Assembly: GCA_000824805.1 (NCBI GenBank)
Contig: CCNA01000001.1
Location: forward strand, 248,001-312,000
Length of the DNA stretch: 64,000 nt
DNA from: Mesorhizobium sp. SOD10
GTDB lineage: Bacteria > Pseudomonadota > Alphaproteobacteria > Rhizobiales > Rhizobiaceae
Direction: 5' to 3'
Shown here: piece by piece, positions 1 to 10,554 of the stretch
Position numbering within the stretch: the first letter of the stretch is position 1
Layout of the letters: each line of letters starts with the position of its first letter
The notes under the pieces: model-generated
What the model was told of the DNA's origin: nothing
The model's input: only the letters and a program-made list of their open reading frames with translations
The model's database searches: none
Translations under genes and position numbers: made by a program

Positions 1-318
1 CGTCGGCACATGATTGGGGATATGTCCTTGCGGTTGCGGCCAGACCAGCGACACGGTCTCGGCCAGATCGCCGACATAGTCGTAGGAATAGCCGAACAGC
101 ACCGGATCCATGCGCTCGACCACCAGCGCGCGCAACATCGCCGGCTTTACCGCGGCGATGTTGAGATCGCCGGTGATGGCGGCAAGCGCCAGCCCGCGAT
201 CGGGATCCTCGACGCTGCGGAAATAGTCGGTGAGCAGCGTCAGCTTGCCGTTGCGCGACGGCGTCAGCACCAGTCGGTCGAGGAGCTCGGCGAAGCGGTT
301 CATCGTTGGTTGCGCCAT
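1..318 (-). CDS. ATP-dependent DNA ligase, N-terminal part (cut by window edge)
   Basis: About 106 N-terminal residues are present; the gene runs off the left edge. Reading the minus strand gives MAQPTMNRFAELLDRL followed by LTPSRNGKLTLLTDYF. This is the typical opening of the bacterial ATP-dependent ligase family often labelled 'cisplatin damage response ligase'. The catalytic lysine motif lies outside the window. Starts at 318 and at 303 are in frame; 303 matches the usual family start. The family seals DNA nicks in repair using ATP and is normally encoded with the exonuclease found just upstream here (542-1564), in the same direction. A palindromic repeat separates the two genes. Identity rests on recall of the family N terminus and on this neighbour. 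Confidence 0.8.
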   Translation of the reverse strand, partial: MAQPTMNRFAELLDRLVLTPSRNGKLTLLTDYFRSVEDPDRGLALAAITGDLNIAAVKPAMLRALVVERMDPVLFGYSYDYVGDLAETVSLVWPQPQGHIPNHVPT

Positions 319-343
319 GCCAATCGCGAGAGCAGGCGCGAGG

Positions 344-512
344 CGTCCCCCTCTGTCCTGCCGGACATCTCCCCCCTCAGGGGGGAGATCAGATGCCGCG
401 CCGGCTTTCGCCAATCTCTCGCGTCGCGGGAGATGCGTCGGTGCTGAAACTGCCAATCTCCCCCCTTGAGGGGGAGATGTCCGGCAGGACAGAGGGGGGC
501 GCCGTAGAACTC
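344..512. repeat. Palindromic rhizobial intergenic element (RIME-like), copy 1
   Basis: The outer arms are long inverted repeats. The left arm contains CTCTGTCCTGCCGGACATCT (351-370). The right arm contains its complement, AGATGTCCGGCAGGACAGAG (475-494). Each arm carries an internal small palindrome of the form ATCTCCCCC-N-GGGGGAGAT. The element fills the space between the exonuclease and ligase genes. A second copy of the same family lies at 28388-28540. The resemblance to the Rhizobium-specific intergenic mosaic elements is from memory. Confidence 0.8.
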
Positions 513-541
513 GGCGGCGGCGATTGGCGAACTCTGTTCCA

Positions 542-1564
542 TCAATCGCCCTCGTCCTCATACCCCACGAGATGCAGCGGCCGCGCCGTGATGCCTTCCA
601 GCTCGCACCAGCGCACCAGCGCCTCCTCGCGGCCATGCGTGACCCAGATTTCCTCCGCGCCGGTTTCCTTGATCGTGATGATCAGCTCGTCCCAGTCGGC
701 GTGGTCGGAAATGATCAGCGGCAGCTCGACGCCGCCCTGCTTGGCGCGCTGGCGGATGCGCATCCAGCCCGAGGCGAAGCAGGAGATCGGGTCAGGGAAG
801 CGCCGCGCCCAGCGGTCGGCGAAGGCTGAAGGCGGCCCGACGACGATCGCGCCGGCGAAATCGGCCTTGCTGCCGCTTTCAACCGTGGCCGGCTCGAGCC
901 CGCCGAGATCGATGCCCTGGCCTTGATAATATTCGCTGAGGTTCGCCAGCGCGCCGTGGATATAGATCGGCCTGTCGTAGCCGGCGTCGCGCAAAAGCCG
1001 CATCACGCGCTGCGCCTTGCCGAGCGCATAGGCGCCGATCAGATGCGAGCGCTCGGGAAACTGCGCCGCCGATTTCAGCACGCGTGCGATCTCCTCATGG
1101 TCCGGCGGATGGCGGAACACCGGCAGGCCGAAGGTCGCCTCGGTGATGAAGACGTCGCACGGGATAGGCTCGAACGGCAGGCAGGTGGCGTCCTCCTGCC
1201 GCTTGTAATCGCCGGAGGCGACGATGCGCATGCCTCCATGCTCGACGCAGATCTGCGCCGAGCCCAGCACATGCCCGGCCGGATGGAAGGTGACCGCGAC
1301 ACCGTTGATGTCGAGTGTCTCGCCGAGCGCGGCCGCCTGGGTCGTTCCGGCGAAATCCTCGCCATAGCGAAGCCCCATGATGTCGAGCGTCTCTTGCGTG
1401 GCCAGCACCGAGCTGTGGCCGGATCGCGCATGGTCGGAATGGCCATGCGTGATCAGCGCCCGCCCGACGGGCCGCACCGGATCGATGAAGAAATCGCCGG
1501 GCGGGCAGTAGAGGCCTTCCGGACGGGGCTTGAGCAGGTCGCTGGCGCGCATGGCTTTGAACAT
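542..1564 (-). CDS. Ligase-associated DNA exonuclease (metallo-beta-lactamase fold)
   Basis: The protein has about 340 residues, the usual family length. The N terminus carries the metal-binding motif THGHSDHARSG at about residues 38-48, the HxHxDH signature of the metallo-beta-lactamase/beta-CASP superfamily. Further conserved pieces are HPAGHVLGSAQ, ASGDYKRQ, TEATFG and ISDHADW. The family is annotated as ligase-associated exonuclease or mRNA 3'-end processing factor-like and is thought to trim DNA ends before ligation. The downstream ligase gene supports this. Starts at 1564 (MFKAMRASDLLK) and 1552 (MRASDLLK) are both possible. A longer frame reaching 2041 crosses a palindromic repeat and overlaps the divergent methyltransferase, so I reject that extension. 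Confidence 0.85.
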   Translation of the reverse strand: MFKAMRASDLLKPRPEGLYCPPGDFFIDPVRPVGRALITHGHSDHARSGHSSVLATQETLDIMGLRYGEDFAGTTQAAALGETLDINGVAVTFHPAGHVLGSAQICVEHGGMRIVASGDYKRQEDATCLPFEPIPCDVFITEATFGLPVFRHPPDHEEIARVLKSAAQFPERSHLIGAYALGKAQRVMRLLRDAGYDRPIYIHGALANLSEYYQGQGIDLGGLEPATVESGSKADFAGAIVVGPPSAFADRWARRFPDPISCFASGWMRIRQRAKQGGVELPLIISDHADWDELIITIKETGAEEIWVTHGREEALVRWCELEGITARPLHLVGYEDEGD

Positions 1565-1615
1565 AGTGGCTAAATTTGCCGCGGGAAGCCTGTTGCAAGA
1601 GACTGCTGACTCGTT

Positions 1616-1716
1616 TTGGATCGTGATGGCGTTTCGTTGAAACGCCATCACGATCCAACTCTTGGTTGGAGCATGATCTCTCTCCGAAAACCGGTTCCCA
1701 CTTTTCGGGATCATGC
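1616..1716. repeat. Rhizobial palindromic repeat (GTGGGAACCGGTTTTCGG family), copy 1
   Basis: The element has two parts. Positions 1616-1658 form a perfect 20-bp inverted repeat with a 3-nt loop, TTGGATCGTGATGGCGTTTC and its complement. Positions 1671-1716 read GCATGATCTCTCTCCGAAAA, then CCGGTTCCCACTTTTCGG and GATCATGCT. The second part is the reverse complement of the core at 44299-44345. The element sits between the divergent exonuclease and methyltransferase genes. Confidence 0.85.
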
Positions 1717-1763
1717 TATGGAACCCTTCGCCGGCCAGCTTTGCCGGCGGGACCCCTTCACGC

Positions 1764-2708
1764 ATGAAACCGCTCCAGGCTTCGTCGGGCGATTTGAACG
1801 CCGACCGTCGCGCCGATTTCGCCGAGATGCTGCTCGCCTCGGGCGAGCCCGCGCAGGCGGCCGAGCTTCTGCTCGGCGCGCTGGAACTGGCGCCGCGATG
1901 GGCCGCGGGCTGGTTTCGCCTCGGCGAGATGCAGGAGGCGGCTGGCCTTCCCGACCAGGCCGCGCAGGCCTGGGCCATGGCGCTACATCTGGAGCCTGCG
2001 GACCGCCTTGGCGCTGCGCTGAAGCTCGAGCTGATCGGCAAGGCGTCAGCCGCAGCGGCGCCGCCCAGCGCCTTTGTCGAGACCCTGTTCGACCACTACG
2101 CCGACAGTTTCGAGGACTCGCTTGTGAAAAAGCTCGGCTACGGCCTGCCGGATTTTCTTGAGCGCGCCATCGGCAAGGCACGGCCCGGCCGGTTCCGGCT
2201 GGCCCTCGATCTCGGCTGCGGCACCGGCCTGATGGGCGAAAGGCTGCGCCCTTTCGTCGACCGGCTGGAGGGCTACGACATCTCGGCCGGCATGCTGAAG
2301 AAGGCGAAAGCCAAGGGCATCTACGACCGGCTGGCCAAGGCCGACCTTCAGCATTTCACGCACACCGGCGACAGGGCCGACCTCGTGGTCGCGGCCGACG
2401 TGTTCATCTATCTGGGCGCCCTCGACCGCATCATCGGCGCGGTTGCGAACATACTTGCCGAGGACGGAATATTCGCCTTTTCGCTCGAGACGCTTGCCGG
2501 CGGCCGCGATTTCGCCCTTTTGCCGTCACGGCGCTATGCCCATTCCGAAGCCTATGCGCGGCGATTGCTAGGGGCGAACGGATTTGCGGTCCTGTCGCTG
2601 CAAAGCTTGGTTATCCGGCACGACCGGGGTGATCCGGTCCAAGGCCTGGCCATTATTGCCGGCTTCGCCGCTGCAACCGCCGAGGTGATAACTCCGGCAC
2701 CCGCATGA
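1764..2708 (+). CDS. TPR-containing class I SAM-dependent methyltransferase
   Basis: A 314-residue protein. Residues 1 to about 85 look like two tetratricopeptide-type helical repeats (AEMLLASGEPAQAAELLLGA, then a second unit beginning WFRLGEMQEAAG). The SAM-binding motif I, LALDLGCGTGLMGERL, lies near residue 150 and is followed by GYDISAGMLKKAK and the motif ADLVVAADVFIYLG. The layout matches rhizobial proteins annotated as TPR methyltransferases of unknown substrate. The start at 1764 (MKPLQASSG) is chosen because the upstream in-frame ATG at 1713 lies inside the palindromic repeat. The target molecule cannot be told from sequence. Confidence 0.75.
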   Translation: MKPLQASSGDLNADRRADFAEMLLASGEPAQAAELLLGALELAPRWAAGWFRLGEMQEAAGLPDQAAQAWAMALHLEPADRLGAALKLELIGKASAAAAPPSAFVETLFDHYADSFEDSLVKKLGYGLPDFLERAIGKARPGRFRLALDLGCGTGLMGERLRPFVDRLEGYDISAGMLKKAKAKGIYDRLAKADLQHFTHTGDRADLVVAADVFIYLGALDRIIGAVANILAEDGIFAFSLETLAGGRDFALLPSRRYAHSEAYARRLLGANGFAVLSLQSLVIRHDRGDPVQGLAIIAGFAAATAEVITPAPA

Positions 2709-2828
2709 ACCGGACCTTGCTGCGAAAAAGCCTGAATGGCATGGTCGGGGTGGCGCGGGGCGGATACCAAATGTTTTGCGCAATTCCGGACGGAAGCCCT
2801 TTTCTGGAATTGCCCTTAGGAGGGATCC

Positions 2829-3203
2829 ATGCGCTGGACCATGGTTGTGTTGGCGTCCTGCCTGACGGTTGCCGGCTGTGTCGGCGGCACGTCGCTGGCC
2901 GAGCGCCAGGACGAGGATGTCCAATCCTCACTGCAATATGACGATGTGCCTTGCGACCAATTGCTGGCGCAGCGCAATCAGTTGGCGCGCCAGAACAATC
3001 TGCCCGTCACCGCCAAGCCGAGCTTCTCCAATCCGGCGATGGGCTTCGGCCCGTTCATACCTGACACCCGCTCCAAGGCGCAGCGCGCCAGCAACAAGGC
3101 GAGCGGCGAGATCGATGCCATGAACCGCTCGATCGACCGCCGCGACTGCGGCAAACCGAAGAAGAAGGAGACGTTCGGGCTGCCCGGCTCGAAGCCTTCC
3201 TGA
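2829..3203 (+). CDS. Small lipoprotein of unknown function
   Basis: A 124-residue protein. The N terminus MRWTMVVLASCLTVAGC is a lipoprotein signal peptide with a lipobox (VAGC), so the mature protein should be lipidated at Cys17 and held at a membrane facing the periplasm. The remainder is polar, with two further cysteines (VPCDQL and RDCGK) that could pair. A strong Shine-Dalgarno sequence, TTAGGAGG, lies just before the ATG. I do not recognise a domain. It is a stand-alone gene between the methyltransferase and a P-loop protein. Confidence 0.7.
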   Translation: MRWTMVVLASCLTVAGCVGGTSLAERQDEDVQSSLQYDDVPCDQLLAQRNQLARQNNLPVTAKPSFSNPAMGFGPFIPDTRSKAQRASNKASGEIDAMNRSIDRRDCGKPKKKETFGLPGSKPS

Positions 3204-3262
3204 GAAGCCGGCATTCGATATTCGTTTAGCGCTCGAGCGGATCGCCGAGCGTCTGACCGCGC

Positions 3263-3808
3263 TTGAAAGTCCACCCGATGATTCTCTCGGACCTCGGCGA
3301 CCGCATCTGCATTCTGGGACCGTCCAATAGCGGCAAGTCCACCCTTGCCAACGCGATCGCGCGCAAGCGCGGTTTGGAAGCCGTTCACCTCGATCAGCTC
3401 TTTCACCTGCCCAATACGGATTGGCAGCAGCGTCCGAGGAGCGAATTCATTGCCCTGCACGATGCAGCCATCGCCGGCGAGCGCTGGGTGATGGACGGAA
3501 ACTACTCGCTTTGCATGCCGCAGCGACTTCGGCGGGCGACAGGTCTGATCCTGCTGGATATCTCCACGCCCGCAAGTCTGTTGCGTTACTTTCGGCGAAC
3601 ACTGTTCGAGACCAAGCGGCATGGCGCGTTGGAAGGCGGGCGCGACAGCGTCAAATGGGACATGATCCACCACATCGCCGTCACCACGCCGCGAAACCGC
3701 AGCAAATACCGGGCAATGTTCGAAGGGCTCGATCTGCCGAAGCTGCAGCTGTCCTCGTTGCGGGCGATCAAGCAGTGCTTCCGGGACTGGGGTTTGACCC
3801 TCGATTAA
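3263..3808 (+). CDS. P-loop NTPase, adenylate-kinase/topology-modulation-like
   Basis: A 181-residue protein with a Walker A motif GPSNSGKST near residue 20, followed by HLDQLFHLPNTDW and WVMDGNYS. These segments are typical of small P-loop proteins annotated as adenylate-kinase-related or 'topology modulation' proteins (FlaR-like). The WxxDGNY motif is usual for this group. The substrate is unknown. An alternative start at 3278 (MILSDLGD) would place the Walker A motif nearer the N terminus and is equally likely. Its stop codon overlaps the end of the convergent ghrA-like gene by four bases. Confidence 0.65.
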   Translation: MKVHPMILSDLGDRICILGPSNSGKSTLANAIARKRGLEAVHLDQLFHLPNTDWQQRPRSEFIALHDAAIAGERWVMDGNYSLCMPQRLRRATGLILLDISTPASLLRYFRRTLFETKRHGALEGGRDSVKWDMIHHIAVTTPRNRSKYRAMFEGLDLPKLQLSSLRAIKQCFRDWGLTLD

Positions 3809-4746
3809 TACCCCGCCTCTCTGTCGACCAGATTGTCGAGCTTTTCGCCTCGCTCGAAGGCAGCCATCTGCCGAAGCATGATCGGCACCAGATGGGCGGG
3901 GTCCGACGTCGCCGCCGCATGCGGTGTGACGAACACTTTCGGATGGCTCCACAGCGGGCTGGTCTTTGGCAGCGGCTCGACCTCGAACACGTCGAGGCTC
4001 GCCTCCTTCAGCGTGCCGTCGTCCAGCGCGCGCACGATGTCGGCGTCCTTCTGAAGGCGCCCGCGTCCGGCATTGATCAGCACGGCGCCACCAAGGCCGT
4101 TGCGCCGGCGCAGTTCCTTGAGCAGCCCGTAATTGACGATGCCTTGGGTTTGCGGCGTCAGCGGCAAGAGCACGACAAGGATGTCGGTGGCGTTGAGGAA
4201 CGGGATCAGCCCTGCCTCGCCGGAATAGGTCGAAACGCCCTGCATCGGTCGGTCGCTGCGCGACCATCCGTTGACGGCAAAGCCGAGCGATAGCAACGCC
4301 GAAGCCGCGGCGCGGCCGAGGCTGCCAAGCCCCATGATGCCGACCGAGATGTCGCCCGCCACTCTTTGCGGCGGCTCGTGCCAGATCTTCTTCTGCTGCT
4401 GCACCCGGTATAGCGAGGCCTGGCGATGGTGATCGAGCACGCGCCACACGACATATTCAACCATGTGCTGGGTGAGATTGTCGGCGACGATCTTGACGAT
4501 CGGCACGTCGGGCAGGCCGGGATCGGCAAAGATATGGTCGACGCCTGCGCCGATCGAGAATATGGCGCGCAGATTGGGCAGCGACTTGAGAAGGTTGGGC
4601 TTCTGCTTCCACACCACCGCATAGGTGATCGACGGATCGTCGGCGCCGTTCGGCTCCAGCACGACCTCGCGCTCGGCCGAAAGCAACTCATGCCAGCGCT
4701 GCGGGTGGATGCCCGTGAGGGCAAGCAGGATTTTGCCTTTTTCCAT
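3805..4746 (-). CDS. ghrA: Glyoxylate/hydroxypyruvate reductase A (2-hydroxyacid dehydrogenase)
   Basis: A 313-residue protein. It shows the D-isomer 2-hydroxyacid dehydrogenase layout: an N-terminal catalytic part with IFSIGAGVDHI, a dinucleotide-binding motif GIMGLGSLGRAAA near residue 140, VLLPLTPQTQGIVN, INAGRGRLQ, a catalytic-region stretch LDVFEVEPLP and the catalytic histidine segment TPHAAA. The GxGxxG motif and the absence of a C-terminal extension match the GhrA branch, which reduces glyoxylate and hydroxypyruvate with NADPH in the cytoplasm. The gene is transcribed towards the P-loop gene. Substrate preference is inferred from family. Confidence 0.85.
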   Translation of the reverse strand: MEKGKILLALTGIHPQRWHELLSAEREVVLEPNGADDPSITYAVVWKQKPNLLKSLPNLRAIFSIGAGVDHIFADPGLPDVPIVKIVADNLTQHMVEYVVWRVLDHHRQASLYRVQQQKKIWHEPPQRVAGDISVGIMGLGSLGRAAASALLSLGFAVNGWSRSDRPMQGVSTYSGEAGLIPFLNATDILVVLLPLTPQTQGIVNYGLLKELRRRNGLGGAVLINAGRGRLQKDADIVRALDDGTLKEASLDVFEVEPLPKTSPLWSHPKVFVTPHAAATSDPAHLVPIMLRQMAAFERGEKLDNLVDREAGY

Positions 4747-4784
4747 TCTCGGATTTTTTCTTCCCTGTTGTTTTGGCTGGTCGG

Positions 4785-6409
<1,625 letters not shown>

Positions 6410-6413
<4 letters not shown>

Positions 6414-7549
6414 TTGAACGTCTTGCGCGGATCGAAGGCGTCGCGTGTCGCCTCGCCGATGAAGACCAGCAGGGACAGCATCACCGAGATGACGATGAAG
6501 CCGGAAATGCCGAGCCAGGGGGCGTTGAGGTTGCGCTGCGCCTGTTTCAGCAGCTCGCCGAGCGAAGCCGAGCCGGGCGGCAGGCCAAAGCCGAGATAGT
6601 CGAGCGAGGTCAACGTCGAGATCGAGCCCGAGAGCAGGAAGGGCAGGAAGGTCAGCGTCGCCACCATGGCGTTCGGCAACAGGTGCCGGAACATGATGGT
6701 GAGGTTGGGCACGCCGAGCGCGCGTGCGGCGTTGACATATTCGAAGTTGCGGGCGCGCAGGAATTCGGCCCGCACCACGCCGACCAGCGCCACCCATGAG
6801 AACAGCAGCATCAGGCCAAGCAGGATGAAGAAGCCGGGCGGCAGGATGGCCGAGACGATGAGCAGGAGGTAGAGCACCGGGATCGCCGACCAGATTTCGA
6901 TGAAACGCTGGAAGAGAAGGTCGGTCCAGCCGCCGAAATAGCCTTGCACCGCGCCGGCCGCGACGCCGATCAGCGACGAGCCGAGCGTCAGGATGAGGCC
7001 GAACAGAACCGAGATGCGGAAGCCGTAGAGCACGCGCGCCAGCACGTCGCGGGCCTGGTCGTCCGTGCCCAGCCAGTTCCAGTTGCCGATGGTGCAGTTC
7101 TCGTCGGCCTCCCCCTTCGGGTACTGACTGCAACGTTTGCTTTTATCGTAAAGCCAGGATGGTTTCGCCGGCGCCGGTTCCGGAATGGCGTTGTTGACCG
7201 TCTGATAGGAGTAACGGACCGGCGGCCAGATCATCCAGCCATTGGAATTGATCTCGTCCTGGATCACCGGATCGCGATAGTCGGTGACGGCATAGAAACC
7301 GCCGAACTTCTCCTCCGGATAGGCGACCAGCACCGGAAACAGGATCTCGCCCTTGTAGGACACGATGATCGGCTTGTCGTTGGCGATCAGCTCGGAAAAC
7401 AGCGACAGCACGAACAGGAACATGAAAATCCAGAGCGACCAATAGCCTCGCCGGTTGGCCTTGAAATTCTGCAATCGCCTCTGGTTGAGCGGCGACAGAA
7501 ATGGCCTGCGAGGCCGCGCCGGCGCGCTTTCGATCGCGGCCTCGGCCAT
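6410..7549 (-). CDS. yejE: Yej peptide ABC transporter, inner-membrane permease
   Basis: A 379-residue protein. One N-terminal membrane span (WIFMFLFVLSLFSELIA) is followed by a periplasmic insert of about 110 residues with the conserved YejE stretch NSNGWMIWPPVRYSY. A BPD-transport permease domain with five further spans comes next. The EAA-like loop that contacts the ATPase is seen around NFEYVNAARALGVPNLTIM. The start at 7549 ([10 protein letters not shown]) overlaps the yejB stop in a TGATG, which suggests translational coupling; the upstream in-frame ATG would lie inside yejB. It pairs with YejB. Confidence 0.93.
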
Positions 7550-8646
7550 CAGATGTCTCTCCGCTCGAAGTCGATGCGCGGATCGACCCAAGTGTAGATC
7601 AGATCGGACAGAAGGCCGACGAACAGGCCAAGCAGCGAGAAGATGTAGAGGGTGGCGAACACCACCGGATAATCCCGGTCGATCACCGATTTGAAGCCGA
7701 GCAGGCCGAGCCCGTCGAGCGAGAAGATGTTCTCGATCAGCAGCGAGCCGGTGAAGAAGGCCGAGATGAAGGCGCCGGGAAAGCCGGCGATCACGATCAG
7801 CATGGCGTTGCGGAAGACATGGCCGTAGAGCACCTTGCGCTCCGACAGGCCCTTGGCGCGCGCCGTCACGACATATTGCTTGCGGATTTCCTCAAGGAAG
7901 GAGTTCTTGGTGAGCAGGGTGGTCGTCGCGAAAGCCGAGAGCACGAGCGCCGTCAGCGGCAGCGTCATGTGCCAGAAATAGTCGGCGATCTTGGCGGGCC
8001 ACGACAGCTGAGCCCAATTGTCCGACACGATGCCGCGCAGCGGAAACCAGTCCCAGAACGAGCCGCCGGCGAACAGCACCATGAGCATGATGCCGAACAG
8101 GAAGCCGGGAATGGCATAGCCGACGATGACGACGCCGCTTGTCCATACGTCGAAGGTCGAGCCGTCCTTCACCGCCTTGCGGATGCCGAGCGGGATCGAG
8201 ATGAGGTAGGATAAAAGCGTGATCCACAGGCCGATGGAGATGGAGACGGGCATCTTTTCCAGGATCAGGTTCAGCACCGAGATGTCGCGGAAATAGCTGT
8301 CGCCGAAATCGAAGCGGATATAGTTCCACAGCATCATGCCGAAGCGCTCGAGCGGCGGCTTGTCGAAGCCGAACTGCTTTTCCAGCTTCTTGATGAATTC
8401 GGGATCGAGCCCCTGTGCGCCGCGATATTTCGAGCCGACATCGCCGGCAACGTCGAAATTGCCGCCCCCGCCGGCATCGCCGCCACCGCTGCCGAGGCGA
8501 TCGTTGCCGCCCTGGTTGGTCAGGCGGGCGATCACCTGCTCGACCGGCCCGCCCGGCGCGAACTGGATGACCGCGAAGGAGATCGCCATGATGCCGAACA
8601 GCGTCGGGATCATGAGGAGAATGCGGCGCAGGATATAGGCGCCCAT
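7549..8646 (-). CDS. yejB: Yej peptide ABC transporter, inner-membrane permease
   Basis: A 365-residue DppB-type permease. It begins with the classic [20 protein letters not shown] span. The periplasmic loop contains a glycine-rich run (about residues 52-62) and then [17 protein letters not shown], a YejB hallmark. The permease core has the EAA-like motif [24 protein letters not shown]. It lies 30 nt after the second yejA gene and is coupled to yejE. The glycine-rich stretch looks like a flexible linker and may vary between strains. Confidence 0.93.
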   Translation of the reverse strand: MGAYILRRILLMIPTLFGIMAISFAVIQFAPGGPVEQVIARLTNQGGNDRLGSGGGDAGGGGNFDVAGDVGSKYRGAQGLDPEFIKKLEKQFGFDKPPLERFGMMLWNYIRFDFGDSYFRDISVLNLILEKMPVSISIGLWITLLSYLISIPLGIRKAVKDGSTFDVWTSGVVIVGYAIPGFLFGIMLMVLFAGGSFWDWFPLRGIVSDNWAQLSWPAKIADYFWHMTLPLTALVLSAFATTTLLTKNSFLEEIRKQYVVTARAKGLSERKVLYGHVFRNAMLIVIAGFPGAFISAFFTGSLLIENIFSLDGLGLLGFKSVIDRDYPVVFATLYIFSLLGLFVGLLSDLIYTWVDPRIDFERRDI

Positions 8647-8676
8647 CAGGCGACGGGCCCCGCGCGAACAGTGATG

Positions 8677-10554
8677 TCAGACTTTGCCAATCTTTGCCGC
8701 CTTGCCCTTATCGACCCACCACAGCGCTTCGACCGGAAAGCCGAAATCGGGTTTCTGCTCGGGGAAGCCGAACATGTCCCAATAGGCGCTTCGGTGATTC
8801 GCCAGATACCAACTTGGAATCCAATCGCGCCGCGCGCGCAAGGCCCGGTCCAACGCGCGCATGGCAGTGGTCAGGCTTTCGCGATCCTTGGCGGCGCCCA
8901 CGGCATCGATCAGCGCATCGATCGCCGGGCTTGCAACCCCCGACAGGTTGCGTGAGCCCGATACGGCGGCGCTGCGCGAGTGGAAGAAGATTTCCAAATC
9001 GTCACGGGTCGGCGTGGCGCTGAAATTGAAGGCGGCCGAGAGCAGGTCGAAATCGAATGTCGATTGCCTGAGCTGATACTGCGCTGAATCCACCAGGCGG
9101 ATCGAGGCATCGATGCCGATGGCCTTCATGTTGGCAACCCACGGCGAATAGACCTGCACGAAGGTCTCGTCGTCGACCAGAAATTCGGCGGAGAGCCGCC
9201 CGCCCTTGTCGTTGAGCACGAAATCGCCGGAGCGTTTCCAGCCGGCCTCAGCGAGCAGCTTCAATGCCGCGCTCAGTTGCTTGCGGTCCCGCCCGGACCC
9301 ATCCGACGGCGGTTGCGTCACCGCTTCGCCGAAGGTTTCCGGCGGCAGCTGGTCGCGCAGTGGTTCCAGCAGCGCCAGCTCCTGCGGCGTCGGCATGCCC
9401 GATGCCCGGAAGTCGGATTTCTCGAAGCAGGATTGCGAGCGCTCGTAGGAACCATAGAAGAAGTTGCGCCGTGTCCATTCGAAATCGAAGCAGAGCGCGA
9501 TCGCCTGCCGTACGCGCGGGTCCTTGAATTGCTCACGCCGCTGGTTGACGGCGGTGGCCTGCATGGAAGGCGTGGTTTCGGCCGGGAACTCATGCTTGAT
9601 CACCTTGCCGGCGGTAAAGGCCGGAAAGTCGTAAGCCGTCGCCCAGACGCGCGAGGTGAACTCCTCGCGGTAGAGGATGTCGCCCTTTTTGAAGGCCTCG
9701 AACCCGGCCGTCCGGTCCTGGTAGAATTCGATGCGGATACGCCCGAAATTGTTCTGGCCGCGATTGACCGGCAGGTCGTTGCCCCAATAGTCGGCCACGC
9801 GCTCATATTCGATCCAGGCGCCGGCCGACCAGCGCCCGACCTTGTAGGCGCTAGAGCCGAGCGGCGGATTGAGCTGCGAGGAATCGAACGGGTTGGCCGT
9901 AAAGAAGGCCTTCGAAAGGATCGGGAATCCGACCACGTTGAGGATGGTGCGGGCCGATTGCTTGCCGGAGAAGTTGAGCTCGACCGTATGGGTGTCCTTA
10001 GCCACCGCGTCATCCAGATGCGTCAGTGACAGCGCGTAATCCGGATGACCCTTGTCTTTCAGCAGCTTGAAGGTGAAGGCGACGTCGTCGGCGGTGAGCG
10101 GCGTCCCGTCATGGAAACGCGCCTGCGGACGCAGCGAGAAGGTGAAGACGTTGCGGTCGTCGGAGATCGTGACACCGTCGGCGATCAATCCATAGACCGC
10201 GTCCGGTTCGTCGAGCGCCCGCACCATCAGGGAATCGAAGCACATTTCCATGCGCTGCGGGGAATCGCCCTTGGGGACGAAGGAATTCAGCGTGTTGAAG
10301 GTCTGCGGGCTCTGGTTGGCGCCCCAGTTGGGCGGGGAGAAGTTGAAGGTGCCGCCTTGCGGCGCGTCGATATCGACATAGTCGAAATGCGTGAAGTTGG
10401 GCTTGTATTTCAGGTCGCCGAAGGCCGACAGGCCGTGCAGCTTGACGCCGGTCGGGGTGTCGGCAAAGGCCCGGCCGGGCAGCAACGCCGCGGCAGTGGC
10501 TGCGGCGCCGAGCGCGAGGAAGTCGCGGCGAGGAAGCGAAGTCCGCCGCACCAT
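8677..10554 (-). CDS. Yej-type extracellular solute-binding protein, second copy (Tat-like signal)
   Basis: A 625-residue family 5 extracellular solute-binding protein. The N terminus MVRRTSLPRRDFLALGAAAT is a twin-arginine type signal (RRDFL) ending near LPGRAFA. The mature part keeps YejA features: KLHGLSAFGDLKY, FTHFDYVDIDAPQGGTFN and WVDKGKAAKIGKV at the end. It should capture peptides in the periplasm for YejBEF. Its start overlaps the stop of the preceding yejA paralogue in TGATG. The two proteins are clearly diverged relatives rather than a recent duplication. S. meliloti also has YejA1 and YejA2 (from memory). Confidence 0.88.
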   Translation of the reverse strand: MVRRTSLPRRDFLALGAAATAAALLPGRAFADTPTGVKLHGLSAFGDLKYKPNFTHFDYVDIDAPQGGTFNFSPPNWGANQSPQTFNTLNSFVPKGDSPQRMEMCFDSLMVRALDEPDAVYGLIADGVTISDDRNVFTFSLRPQARFHDGTPLTADDVAFTFKLLKDKGHPDYALSLTHLDDAVAKDTHTVELNFSGKQSARTILNVVGFPILSKAFFTANPFDSSQLNPPLGSSAYKVGRWSAGAWIEYERVADYWGNDLPVNRGQNNFGRIRIEFYQDRTAGFEAFKKGDILYREEFTSRVWATAYDFPAFTAGKVIKHEFPAETTPSMQATAVNQRREQFKDPRVRQAIALCFDFEWTRRNFFYGSYERSQSCFEKSDFRASGMPTPQELALLEPLRDQLPPETFGEAVTQPPSDGSGRDRKQLSAALKLLAEAGWKRSGDFVLNDKGGRLSAEFLVDDETFVQVYSPWVANMKAIGIDASIRLVDSAQYQLRQSTFDFDLLSAAFNFSATPTRDDLEIFFHSRSAAVSGSRNLSGVASPAIDALIDAVGAAKDRESLTTAMRALDRALRARRDWIPSWYLANHRSAYWDMFGFPEQKPDFGFPVEALWWVDKGKAAKIGKV

